A stretch of 40,233 nt of DNA from Bacteroidia bacterium. GTDB taxonomy: Bacteria; Bacteroidota; Bacteroidia; Flavobacteriales; Flavobacteriaceae. The notes under the pieces were generated by a model. It was not told the DNA's origin and made no database searches. It was given only the letters and a program-made list of their open reading frames with translations. Positions within the stretch are counted from its first letter, which is position 1; each line of letters opens with the position of its first letter. Shown piece by piece: positions 15,795 through 23,459 of this stretch. The stretch is taken from contig JAUIIU010000021.1 of NCBI GenBank assembly GCA_030431695.1, positions 1-40,233 on the forward strand, read 5' to 3'. The translations under genes and the position numbers were made by a program.

Positions 15795-17393
15795 ATGGGA
15801 ATCAATAAGAAATACTTACCTCTTTTACTTGGAGTGGCGATCGCCGCCGGGGTTTTTATTGGTTCAAAATTAAATTTCAACGACAGCAACGAGAAGATAT
15901 TTGCTACCAATTCCAAGAAAGACAAGCTCAACAGGCTTATCGATTATATCGATTTCGAGTATGTGGATAAAGTGAATACCGATAGTATCGTAGACGTTAC
16001 GGTGAACGGGATACTGGAGAATCTGGATCCTCATTCGGTGTATATCCCTGTGGATGAATACGAGGATAATGCCGATGATATGCGGGGGAATTTCGTGGGA
16101 ATTGGGATCAGTTTTTACCCATATAAAGATTCCATCGCTGTTATTCGAGCCATAGAAGGAGGCCCTGCAGCCAAGGCCGGGATAAAAGGCGGCGACAGGA
16201 TACTTTATGCCGATGGCAAGCCGCTTTTCGGGGCAGACATCTTCAGAGACAGCATATCCTCATTCTTAAAAGGAGAGATAAATTCCAAGGTGAATCTAAC
16301 CGTTTACAGGCCTTCGGAAGGAAAAATGCTTGATTTCAAACTCAAACGGAAACACGTGCCCCTGGTAAGTGTAGATGCGGCTTATCAGCTTACGGACGAG
16401 ATCGGGTATATAAAAGTGAACCGGTTTTCGGAAACAACTTCCGATGAATTCAGCGATGCCCTGGATGATCTGATAGACAACGGGATTGAAACCCTGGTAC
16501 TGGATCTTCGCAATAATCCGGGGGGATATATTTATGCAGCCGAGAAGATCGTGGACGAATTCCTTGAGAACAATAAGCTGATGCTGGTGACACGCAATAA
16601 GAACGGGGAGGAGAACAGGAGCTATGCCAGCAGGAAAGGTGATTTCGAAAAAGGCAAGGTATACGTGCTGATCAACGAGAATTCCGCTTCGGCCAGTGAG
16701 ATCGTTGCGGGAGCATTGCAGGACAACGACAAAGGAACCATTATCGGGCGCCGTTCCTTCGGAAAAGGCCTGGTGCAACGTGAAATGGCCCTAGGGGATG
16801 GAAGCGCGGTTCGATTGACGATTGCACGCTATTTCACTCCTACTGGAAGATCCATACAGCGTCCTTATGAAAATGGCAATGGCGATTATTACCGCGACTA
16901 CGAAAAACGCTATAACAACGGAGAGCTCGAGCACGCCGAGAATATTGAGGTGGCGGATTCACTTCGGTTTGTAACCCCCGGCGGAAAGGTGGTGTACGGT
17001 GGCGGAGGTATCATTCCGGATGTTTTTGTTCCAAAAGATACGAGCGTTGAGAATGAAACTTTGGAATATATTTCGAGAAGTGGATTTATCAGCTACTTTA
17101 TCTTCGAGTACCTGGAAAAGAACAGGAGCTATTTTGCGGGAATGACCTTCAATAAATTTGCGGCCGAGTTCGAAGTGCCGGAATCGTTAAAGGAGGAATT
17201 CATCGAATATTCCAGATTTGAAGAAGCACAGATCGACCTGCGTAAATACGACAATGATCTTGCGATCGCCCTCAAAGCCAATATTGCCCAGCAGCTCTTC
17301 GGGCCAAACGCCTTCGAATATTTCCTGAACGACGGCGACACCATGATCAACAAAGTACTCGAATTGGAAGCACGGGATACCGAAGGGGAATAA
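15795..17393 (+). CDS. S41 family C-terminal processing peptidase
   Basis: A 532-residue periplasmic protease. Residues 7-26 form a signal anchor (YLPLLLGVAIAAGVFIGSKL). A PDZ domain follows at about 85-185 (GPAAKAGIKGGDRIL). The S41 catalytic core shows DLRNNPGG around 237-244, ENSASASEI with the nucleophile most likely S299, and SFGKGLVQ with the general base K324, 25 residues later as in known C-terminal proteases. Long C-terminal helical region. Such enzymes trim or degrade proteins from their C-termini. The gene follows the deaminase by 5 bases and abuts a convergent small gene. Confidence 0.95.
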   Translation: MGINKKYLPLLLGVAIAAGVFIGSKLNFNDSNEKIFATNSKKDKLNRLIDYIDFEYVDKVNTDSIVDVTVNGILENLDPHSVYIPVDEYEDNADDMRGNFVGIGISFYPYKDSIAVIRAIEGGPAAKAGIKGGDRILYADGKPLFGADIFRDSISSFLKGEINSKVNLTVYRPSEGKMLDFKLKRKHVPLVSVDAAYQLTDEIGYIKVNRFSETTSDEFSDALDDLIDNGIETLVLDLRNNPGGYIYAAEKIVDEFLENNKLMLVTRNKNGEENRSYASRKGDFEKGKVYVLINENSASASEIVAGALQDNDKGTIIGRRSFGKGLVQREMALGDGSAVRLTIARYFTPTGRSIQRPYENGNGDYYRDYEKRYNNGELEHAENIEVADSLRFVTPGGKVVYGGGGIIPDVFVPKDTSVENETLEYISRSGFISYFIFEYLEKNRSYFAGMTFNKFAAEFEVPESLKEEFIEYSRFEEAQIDLRKYDNDLAIALKANIAQQLFGPNAFEYFLNDGDTMINKVLELEARDTEGE

Positions 17394-17588
17394 TTACTTG
17401 TTTCTCTCACTGATCTTCCTTGATGCAAGTAAAATCAGCATCAAAACAATCACGCAGGCAGAGGCCAGTATACTGATTGAAGCCACAAGACTGTCCCCTT
17501 CAAACAGATTGGCAAAATCCAGTTTTGTAGCGTTAAATCCGATGAGTACCAGTGCTATTATGATAAAGATATATATGGCGATTTTCAT
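17394..17588 (-). CDS. Small two-helix membrane protein, unknown function
   Basis: A 64-residue protein with two hydrophobic helices, roughly 2-19 and 33-55, joined by the polar loop NATKLDFANLFEGDS, and a basic tail RKISERNK. No family is recognised. It lies 6 bases after the marC stop on the same strand and is read with it; its stop abuts the stop of the S41 gene. The regular codon use and close coupling to marC make it likely to be real. Confidence 0.65.
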   Translation of the reverse strand: MKIAIYIFIIIALVLIGFNATKLDFANLFEGDSLVASISILASACVIVLMLILLASRKISERNK

Positions 17589-17594
17589 AATTCC

Positions 17595-18176
17595 TTAATT
17601 GAACAATTCCTGAATATTAGACGTAAATAATTTCACAGCGATCGCGAGCAGGATCACTCCGAAAACCTTCCGGATCACCCCTATACCATTTTTACCGAGG
17701 ATTCTTTGCAACCGGGCAGAAGTCTTCAGCACTACATAGATCACGATGATATTTATCACGATAGCCACGATCACATTCTGTATTTCATATTCCGCCCGAA
17801 GGGATAACAGTGTGGTCAAACTACCCGGACCGGCAAGCATCGGAAACGCCAAAGGGAAAATCGTGGCTACCTCCGGGCCGGTTCCATCGTCTTTGAACAA
17901 AGTGATCCCAAGCAACATTTCGATGGCGATAAAGAAAAGGACAAATGCACCCGCGACGGCAAATTCATTCACGTTTATCCCTATCAGTTTCAGTATACTT
18001 TCACCTATGAATAGGAACATCGTAAGCACTACAGCGGCGATGATCGCAGCCTTTTCACTATGAATGTGTCCGGCCTTTTCCCGCAGCGAAATTATGATAG
18101 GAATGTTCCCTATAATGTCGATCACAGCGAAGAGAACCATACTGGCGGTGAATATTTCTTTGGCGTTCAGTGTCAT
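17595..18176 (-). CDS. MarC family membrane protein
   Basis: A 193-residue protein with about six membrane helices. The N-terminal FAVIDIIGNIPIIISL and the central FPLAFPMLAGPGSLTTLLSL are the conserved MarC (UPF0056) motifs. Despite the name, MarC proteins are not established drug exporters and their transport role is unsettled. It should lie in the inner membrane. A perfect -7 element TAATTTTG is 20 bases upstream of its ATG, and the small membrane protein follows by 6 bases. The gene is divergent from the DUF3109 gene. Confidence 0.93.
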   Translation of the reverse strand: MTLNAKEIFTASMVLFAVIDIIGNIPIIISLREKAGHIHSEKAAIIAAVVLTMFLFIGESILKLIGINVNEFAVAGAFVLFFIAIEMLLGITLFKDDGTGPEVATIFPLAFPMLAGPGSLTTLLSLRAEYEIQNVIVAIVINIIVIYVVLKTSARLQRILGKNGIGVIRKVFGVILLAIAVKLFTSNIQELFN

Positions 18177-18195
18177 TGATCCTGGTTTTGGGCTG

Positions 18196-18203
18196 CAAAA
18201 TTA
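18196..18203 (-). promoter_or_regulatory. -7 promoter element for marC-type gene
   Basis: TAATTTTG on the minus strand is a perfect TAnnTTTG ending 19 bases before the ATG. For the divergent DUF3109 gene a near match, TATCTTTA at 18280-18287, has TTG 21 bases upstream (18256-18258). Confidence 0.5.
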
Positions 18204-18292
18204 GACAAAGCCATTCAGATTTCATGTATTCAAAGAAGAATAATTCGGGGGATATTTGATCGCGGTGTTTTAAAGAATGTATCTTTAACCCC

Positions 18293-18859
18293 ATGTTTCA
18301 ATTAGGAAAGACCATTGTGTCCGAGGACATACTGGAGAAAGAGTTTGTCTGTAATCTAAGTGCCTGTAAAGGTGCGTGTTGCATCAAAGGAGAGGCAGGT
18401 GCGCCTGTGGCGGAAGCGGAAGTGGAGGTGCTCAAGGAGGTATACTCCAGGGTAAAGCCCTTTCTGAGAAAAGAAGGAATTGAGGCTATTGAGGCCCAGG
18501 GGACCCATATCGTCTCGCCGCTGGGCGAATTGGAAACACCCCTGGTCAATGGAAAGGAGTGTGCTTATGTTACTTTTACTTCTGAAGATGTAGCGAGTTG
18601 CGGGATCGAGGACGCCTTCAATGCAGGTGAGATCGACTTCAGGAAACCGATATCCTGCCATCTATACCCGGTCCGTGTTAAGGACTACAGCGAGTTCGCG
18701 GCTGTCAACTACCACAAATGGCCGATATGCAATGATGCCTGTACCCTGGGGAAGGAATTGAGTGTGCCTGTTTATAAATTCGTCAAAGATGCACTGATCC
18801 GGAAGTTTGGCGAGAATTGGTACGCGGAACTGGAGAAGATAGCGGAATCCAATAAATAA
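18293..18859 (+). CDS. DUF3109 family cysteine-rich protein
   Basis: A 188-residue cytosolic protein with many Cys residues: CNLSACKGACC at 20-30, then GKECAYV, ASCGIED, ISCHLYP and WPICNDAC. This Cys distribution is that of DUF3109, related to the YkgJ/CxxCxxCC group proposed to bind zinc or an iron-sulfur cluster. The family has no established reaction. A central SPLGE and the C-terminal KFGENWYAELEKI are also typical. It stands alone, divergent from marC, with about 110 bases to the next gene. Confidence 0.88.
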   Translation: MFQLGKTIVSEDILEKEFVCNLSACKGACCIKGEAGAPVAEAEVEVLKEVYSRVKPFLRKEGIEAIEAQGTHIVSPLGELETPLVNGKECAYVTFTSEDVASCGIEDAFNAGEIDFRKPISCHLYPVRVKDYSEFAAVNYHKWPICNDACTLGKELSVPVYKFVKDALIRKFGENWYAELEKIAESNK

Positions 18860-18971
18860 CAGAAAACAGTTTTAGGTTGGAATAAATTCACTCATTTGGG
18901 TGATATTCAATAGGTTCATATTTAGTATATTAGTTGAACGTAAACTAAACCATTAAAATTAATTGAACATT

Positions 18972-19571
18972 ATGAAGAAATTATTGCTTTCACTAGCCGT
19001 GATTGGGGCCCTGCTTTCTTGCGAGAATCCGGTTTCAAAGAAGATCAAGGAAACAAAGGAAACCGTGTCCAATACTCGTAAGGCGGTTAAAGAGATGGAA
19101 AAGGTGCAGGAAGATATAGAAGACCTGAAGAACGAAGAACCTTTGACCAACGATGAACTTAAGGAGTGGTTGCCGGATGAGATCAACGGAATGAAGCGTA
19201 CGGGATATAAGGCCGGTCAAACTGCCTTTATGCAGATCGCACAGATCGAAGCCACTTATCAGAACGAGGATAAGTCTAAGAAACTAAGAGTCCAGGTGAT
19301 CGATGGAGCCGGAGAAATGGGAGCAGCTGCCACAGCAGGTATGCGCATATTGTTCTCGCAGGATTTCGAGGAGGAGGACGAGTATAAGGTAAAACGAACA
19401 GCGAAGCGTTCAGGCATGAAAGTAATGGAAGAATACCGAAAGGACGGCAGTAGAAGTGAGGTACAATTCATGCAGGACGACAGGTTCTACATCCATGCCA
19501 CGGGCACCAATATGGATCTTGATGAAACATGGGACGCCGTTGAAGAGCTGGACGTTGATAAACTGGGATAA
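18972..19571 (+). CDS. Predicted lipoprotein, unknown function
   Basis: The ATG at 18972 gives 199 residues; a TTG three codons earlier is less likely. The start MKKLLLSLAVIGALLSC ends in a lipobox with C17 as the lipidated residue. Residues 24-60 form a Lys/Glu-rich predicted coiled coil (KKIKETKETVSNTRKAVKEM). The remainder is alpha/beta, with INGMKRTGYKAGQTAFMQIA and the C-terminal NMDLDETWDAVEELDVDKLG. I do not recognise the family. The ENP after the Cys lacks the acidic pair of known surface export signals, so it may stay in the periplasm. A clear terminator follows at 19596. Confidence 0.75.
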   Translation: MKKLLLSLAVIGALLSCENPVSKKIKETKETVSNTRKAVKEMEKVQEDIEDLKNEEPLTNDELKEWLPDEINGMKRTGYKAGQTAFMQIAQIEATYQNEDKSKKLRVQVIDGAGEMGAAATAGMRILFSQDFEEEDEYKVKRTAKRSGMKVMEEYRKDGSRSEVQFMQDDRFYIHATGTNMDLDETWDAVEELDVDKLG

Positions 19572-19595
19572 CCAACACATACATATTTGTTTTAG

Positions 19596-19627
19596 ATCAC
19601 CTTCATACCCTGAAGGTGATTTTTTTT
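19596..19627 (+). terminator. Rho-independent terminator after lipoprotein gene
   Basis: The 10-bp stem ATCACCTTCA (19596-19605) / TGAAGGTGAT (19611-19620), with a 5-base loop, is followed by an eight-T run. Confidence 0.9.
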
Positions 19628-19958
19628 GCTATTTCCGAAGAAACCGGCCCCACCAAATAAGCCCGTAGCTACCTTCTGTTTCGGGCTTATCTCCCAGCTG
19701 GATCACAGAGAATTTATGGAGTCAGGATTATTTATAATATACTGAAATACAATTATTTGTATTGTTTTTAAGGAATGTGTTAGATTTCCTTGATGTTGAA
19801 AACTTGTTGAAAACCAACGCTCATTTTCACCGGTATTCAGGTCAGATTTTTTCATATTTGTTAGTCCCGAATAACCACCTTCTCAGGAGTGAGGAAAATA
19901 AGAAGGACAATGAAAATCTGGCTGGAAACTACGCGGAAGAAGTGAAGTTTAGTCAGGT
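19628..19958. other. Non-coding spacer with one inverted repeat
   Basis: No credible gene. The perfect 9-bp inverted repeat ATAAGCCCG (19657-19665) / CGGGCTTAT (19682-19690) with a 16-base loop has no T run. A 68-codon frame starting at a TTG (19762) shows no recognised family and is not called. The tract leads into an nrdA relic and may be decayed sequence of the same event. Confidence 0.5.
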
Positions 19959-20191
19959 GAAAAGTTAAACCAGGAAATTATAGAGGCCCTTTATTTTGCG
20001 GCGGTTTCTGCTTCTATGGAGGAGGCTAAGCAAGACGGTCCTTACAAAACACATAAAGGGTCTCCTATTTCCAAATTAGAGTTTCAACACAATTCGTTGC
20101 AGGCAAACCACTCACGCCTGAGGAGTTACGTGAAATGCAAGCCATATCAAGCGATGCAGAAGACGATGACTGCTTAATGTGTGGTTCTTAA
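19959..20191 (+). pseudogene. nrdA: Relic of ribonucleotide reductase large subunit (nrdA), deleted and frameshifted
   Basis: Two pieces of class I ribonucleoside-diphosphate reductase alpha subunit are readable. From 19959 the frame gives EKLNQEIIEALYFAAVSASM then EEAKQDGPYKTHKGSPISK and LEFQHN, the conserved segment (family form EIFETxYxAA ... DGPYETFxGSPxSKGxxQ). After a junction near 20085-20102 the frame changes by two bases and reads AGKPLTPEELREMQ ... DAEDDDCLMCGS and stop (20189-20191), the redox-active Cys-pair C-terminus of the enzyme. Roughly the region between these motifs is missing. The relic retains a terminator just downstream. A functional copy must exist elsewhere, so this is a leftover of a partial duplication or rearrangement. 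Recognition is by memory of the family. Confidence 0.85.
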
Positions 20192-20212
20192 TTTAAGTGT
20201 TATTAATTTTTG

Positions 20213-20240
20213 AAAAAGGAGGGTGATCGCCCTCCTTTTT
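20213..20240 (+). terminator. Terminator left behind the nrdA relic
   Basis: The 11-bp stem AAAAAGGAGGG (20213-20223) / CCCTCCTTTTT (20230-20240), 6-base loop, runs into further Ts and is symmetric enough to work in both directions. It lies 21 bases after the relic's stop codon. Confidence 0.85.
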
Positions 20241-20274
20241 TATACTTTCGGTTATATTAGCCTTTTCAAGTACT

Positions 20275-20784
20275 ATGGACGAACTTATACAAACACCTGC
20301 TGAAGCGACACATTGTTCCCTATGTAGCACACCACTTGCAGCAGACCAGAACTTTTGTGTGAATTGCGGTTACCCCGAAAAGGGAACTGAAAGTGAAAAA
20401 GCTAAATTTCATGCAGACAGGGTTCAAAACCAACGGAAACAACAATTCGCTAAAAAGGAACTCAAGACCGGAAGGATCATACTGTTGGTGATTGCAGGGC
20501 TATCATTTTTGTCCGGGTTGTTCTACTTTTTTGCTATGGACGACTCTGCCTCGCTCATCGCCTCAGGGATTCTCTCGATCGTATACCTCGCCCTGGCGTA
20601 TTGGTCTCAGCAAAAACCGCTTATCGCGATGGTTCTTGGGCTACTGGTTTATTTAACCACCATAGTCATAAACGGGATCGTTGAACCGGAGACCATTCAC
20701 CGGGGAATAATAATGAAGGTGATCATTATCGCCTTTCTCGGGAAGGGGATCAATTCGGCCTTGCAATTGCGTAAAAACAAATAG
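20275..20784 (+). CDS. Zinc-ribbon membrane protein, unknown function
   Basis: A 169-residue protein. The N-terminus holds a zinc ribbon with C14, C17, C28 and C31 (CSLC ... CVNCG). A basic linker (QNQRKQQFAKKELKTGR) leads to four hydrophobic segments between about 68 and 160, ending LQLRKNK. No enzyme motif is visible. The next gene, a CPBP protease 5 bases downstream, begins with the same kind of zinc ribbon, so the two probably act together at the membrane. TACTTTCG (20243-20250), one base off the -7 consensus, lies about 24 bases before the ATG and may be its promoter. Confidence 0.75.
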   Translation: MDELIQTPAEATHCSLCSTPLAADQNFCVNCGYPEKGTESEKAKFHADRVQNQRKQQFAKKELKTGRIILLVIAGLSFLSGLFYFFAMDDSASLIASGILSIVYLALAYWSQQKPLIAMVLGLLVYLTTIVINGIVEPETIHRGIIMKVIIIAFLGKGINSALQLRKNK

Positions 20785-20789
20785 TCTGG

Positions 20790-21548
20790 ATGGAACAATG
20801 CACTAAATGTGGTGCCGTACTTTCGCCTACCGATGTATTTTGCGGAAACTGCGGTACGAAGCGCAACCAGAACGTTTCAGAAAAAGAAGAACAAAGCATA
20901 CGACAGGTCATCATTTTTTATCTCGCTTACCTCGTATACGCGATTGTTTCTTATGTCATCTACCTGGAAAGCGACAGCTTGCTCACAGAGATCATACTGG
21001 AATCAGTATTTATTCTACTTACACTGATCTTCTGTTTTTTAGACCTGAAAAGGATAATGAAACTGTATTCCTTGCGGTTTATAAACTGGAAGAACCTGGC
21101 CTTTTCGATTGTTTTTCCGGTATTTACCGCGGTGATCGTCTACTTCGGCATCAGTTGGATAAATATGTTGCTTCTCGAAGAAGACTACAATATGTTCTAC
21201 GATTATATGGGGTATGAGAATTCATTCCTGTGGGCTTTTATTTTCGTTGGCGTAGTGGCGCCGGTTTTTGAGGAACTGGCCTTCAGGGGATATCTGTTCA
21301 ACCAATTGATGAATGTGACCACCTCCAGGGTTACGATAATAGCTACAGCCCTGATCTTCGCCCTGGTTCACTTCTCGTTCATCTCCATCCTTTGGATCTT
21401 TCCTTTCGGGATCGTACTGGGATACCTTCGGTATAAGTACCGCACCCTTTGGTTGGGGATGATCGTACATTTCATTCACAATTTCCTGGTACTGCTGCTG
21501 GAATACTACTATTTTTCCGGCGAGACTTTGCTTGATATGTTTTCGTAA
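20790..21548 (+). CDS. Zinc-ribbon CPBP family intramembrane metalloprotease
   Basis: A 252-residue membrane protein. Residues 1-25 form a zinc ribbon with C4, C7, C18 and C21 (CTKCG ... CGNCG). About seven hydrophobic segments follow. The CPBP (Abi/Rce1-type) motifs are present: PVFEELAFRGYLF with the EExxxR glutamates, ALVHFSF with the second-motif His, and VHFIHNFLV with the last His. By family these are intramembrane proteases of the Rce1 type; the substrate here is unknown. The gene starts 5 bases after the zinc-ribbon membrane protein and shares its promoter. There are about 120 bases to the Na/Pi transporter gene. Confidence 0.88.
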   Translation: MEQCTKCGAVLSPTDVFCGNCGTKRNQNVSEKEEQSIRQVIIFYLAYLVYAIVSYVIYLESDSLLTEIILESVFILLTLIFCFLDLKRIMKLYSLRFINWKNLAFSIVFPVFTAVIVYFGISWINMLLLEEDYNMFYDYMGYENSFLWAFIFVGVVAPVFEELAFRGYLFNQLMNVTTSRVTIIATALIFALVHFSFISILWIFPFGIVLGYLRYKYRTLWLGMIVHFIHNFLVLLLEYYYFSGETLLDMFS

Positions 21549-21639
21549 TTCCGAAGAAAATAAACAGGGAGAATTTCGAATTTGCTGCACGCTTTTCAGA
21601 AAATAAATTTTGAACGAGATTATCCGACCGTTGATTTTT

Positions 21640-21667
21640 TGTTACTTTAACGTTAATTAAATGTTGT
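21640..21667 (+). promoter_or_regulatory. Three TGTTAC-like hexamers at 11-base period before the Na/Pi gene
   Basis: TGTTAC (21640-21645), CGTTAA (21651-21656) and TGTTGT (21662-21667) are spaced exactly 11 bases apart and end at the ATG (21668). The layout is that of a PhoB-type direct repeat. A -7 element cannot fit downstream, so this site, if real, would not activate in the usual position. Confidence 0.3.
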
Positions 21668-23416
21668 ATGAATTACGGTTTTACCGAGTTTTTGCAGTTG
21701 TTCGGATCCCTGGGGTTGTTTCTCTTCGGAATGATGGTGATGAGTGATGCATTGATGAAGTTGGCAGGAAATAAGATGCGCCGAATCCTGGCGACCATGA
21801 CTTCCAACAGGTTCTTTGGTATATTGACCGGGTTCACCATCACGTCTGTCATCCAGTCATCTTCGGCTACCACACTAATGGTAGTTAGCTTCTCGAATGC
21901 CTCCTTACTGACCCTAACCGAGTCCATAAGTGTGATAATGGGAGCGAATATCGGAACTACCATTACGGCATGGCTTATAACAATTCTGGGGTTTAAGGTA
22001 AGTATGAGTGCAATCGCCTTACCTCTGGTTGGGTTCGGGTTTGCCTTTACTTTTGCCAAGAAGGAACAATTAAAGAACTGGGGAACCTTCATCATAGGCT
22101 TTGCCGTACTGTTCATAGGACTTCAGTTTTTAAAGGATGCCGTACCAAATATCAATGACAACCCGGAAATGCTGGAGTTCCTGAAGCGTTACACGGATCT
22201 TGGTTTTTGGTCTGTATTGATCTTTCTATTTATCGGGACCTTGCTTACGGTGATCATTCAGTCTTCGAGCGCCACCATGGCCCTAACTCTGATCATGACA
22301 GCACAGGGCTGGATTCCTTTCGAGCTTGCTGCAGCTATGGTTCTAGGGGAGAATATCGGGACTACGATAACAGCGAATATAGCCGCAATAGTGGCGAATT
22401 ATAATGCCAAGCGAACAGCAAGAGCGCATCTATTGTTCAATATAATTGGTGTGATCTGGGTGTTGGTCCTGTTTTACCCTTTCTTACGAATGGTTAGCTG
22501 GATCGCACAACAAACGGGGTCGGATTCTCCCTATTTGCACGCAGCGGCGATTCCGGTAGCAATTTCTTTGTTTCACACGATCTTCAATATCTGTAATACG
22601 TTTCTTTTGATATGGTTTGTCAAACCCATCGCACGGCTGGTTGAACGAATTGTACCCAGGAAAAAACCAATGGAGAAGGAGATCGACGAACCAAAATTCT
22701 TGTCGAAAGAAACCCTTAAGTATCCGGAGACAGCTATAATTTCACTTGAAAAGGAATCGAAGTACCTGTTTAAAAGTGCGGTATTTGAAATAGTAGCCCA
22801 TGCAATGAATATTCATCGGGCCGACATTAAATCGGACGATAAGATCAAGGCTATTATAAAGAGATCTACCGAAGATATGGGAATAGATGTGGAAGACCTG
22901 TATCATGTAAAAGTTAAGAAGATCTACGGGGAGATCATCCGATTTGCTTCAATTTCGCAGAGCAACTTTCAGTTGACAATGGAGCAGAATAAGCATGTTT
23001 CAGAAATAAAACTTGCCAATAGGAAAATGGTAGAAATCCTTCGAAACATGAGAGATATCGCCCCGAACGTGTCTCAATATATCGAGTCGGACAACGAGTA
23101 CGTTCGTAAGGAGTATAATAAACTGAGAAAGCAAATAGCAAAGGTGCTGAGGTTGATCTATCGATTTCGTACAAAAAAGGATAAGGATTTATACCACGAG
23201 AAGCTCATGGCCTTGCGAGAGGAGGCCCGAGAGAAAATTCATTCCACAAGCGATTCTATAGAGCGATTGATAAGGGAAGGATTTATTACTGTTGATATGG
23301 GGTCATCCCTGGTAAATGACAGGGATAACGTAAATGATACCATAAAGAAACTGATTACAATTGCAGACCTCCTTTACGGAGAAAGAGATCCGATATTGGA
23401 ATTGAATGGTAAATAA
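21668..23416 (+). CDS. Na/Pi cotransporter family protein with PhoU-like C-terminal domain
   Basis: A 582-residue protein. The first ~330 residues hold about eight to nine membrane segments with the duplicated Na/Pi (NptA/PF02690) motif: TSVIQSSSATTLMVV near residue 59 and VIIQSSSATMALTLI near 196, each followed by GANIGTTIT or GENIGTTIT. The C-terminal 200 residues are soluble and helical, of the PhoU type, thought to regulate the transporter. It moves phosphate with sodium across the inner membrane. It is convergent with the PiT gene, and a shared bidirectional terminator separates them. Together with PiT, the porin and the TonB system it marks a phosphate island. Confidence 0.93.
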   Translation: MNYGFTEFLQLFGSLGLFLFGMMVMSDALMKLAGNKMRRILATMTSNRFFGILTGFTITSVIQSSSATTLMVVSFSNASLLTLTESISVIMGANIGTTITAWLITILGFKVSMSAIALPLVGFGFAFTFAKKEQLKNWGTFIIGFAVLFIGLQFLKDAVPNINDNPEMLEFLKRYTDLGFWSVLIFLFIGTLLTVIIQSSSATMALTLIMTAQGWIPFELAAAMVLGENIGTTITANIAAIVANYNAKRTARAHLLFNIIGVIWVLVLFYPFLRMVSWIAQQTGSDSPYLHAAAIPVAISLFHTIFNICNTFLLIWFVKPIARLVERIVPRKKPMEKEIDEPKFLSKETLKYPETAIISLEKESKYLFKSAVFEIVAHAMNIHRADIKSDDKIKAIIKRSTEDMGIDVEDLYHVKVKKIYGEIIRFASISQSNFQLTMEQNKHVSEIKLANRKMVEILRNMRDIAPNVSQYIESDNEYVRKEYNKLRKQIAKVLRLIYRFRTKKDKDLYHEKLMALREEAREKIHSTSDSIERLIREGFITVDMGSSLVNDRDNVNDTIKKLITIADLLYGERDPILELNGK

Positions 23417-23442
23417 AAAACCCCGACTTACCGGGGTTTTTT
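23415..23442. terminator. Bidirectional terminator between Na/Pi and PiT genes
   Basis: The symmetric stem AAAAAACCCCG (23415-23425) / CGGGGTTTTTT (23432-23442) with a 6-base loop gives a U run on either strand. It separates two convergent phosphate transporter genes. Confidence 0.92.
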
Positions 23443-23459
23443 ATTGAAATATATTGATC

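Noticed and set aside
15795-17393. Long antisense frames over the S41, serS and dxs genes
   Set aside because: They are shadows of well-supported genes, with no motif or signal of their own.
19762-19968. 68-codon frame before the nrdA relic
   Set aside because: TTG start, no recognised family, low-complexity composition, and location in decayed sequence.
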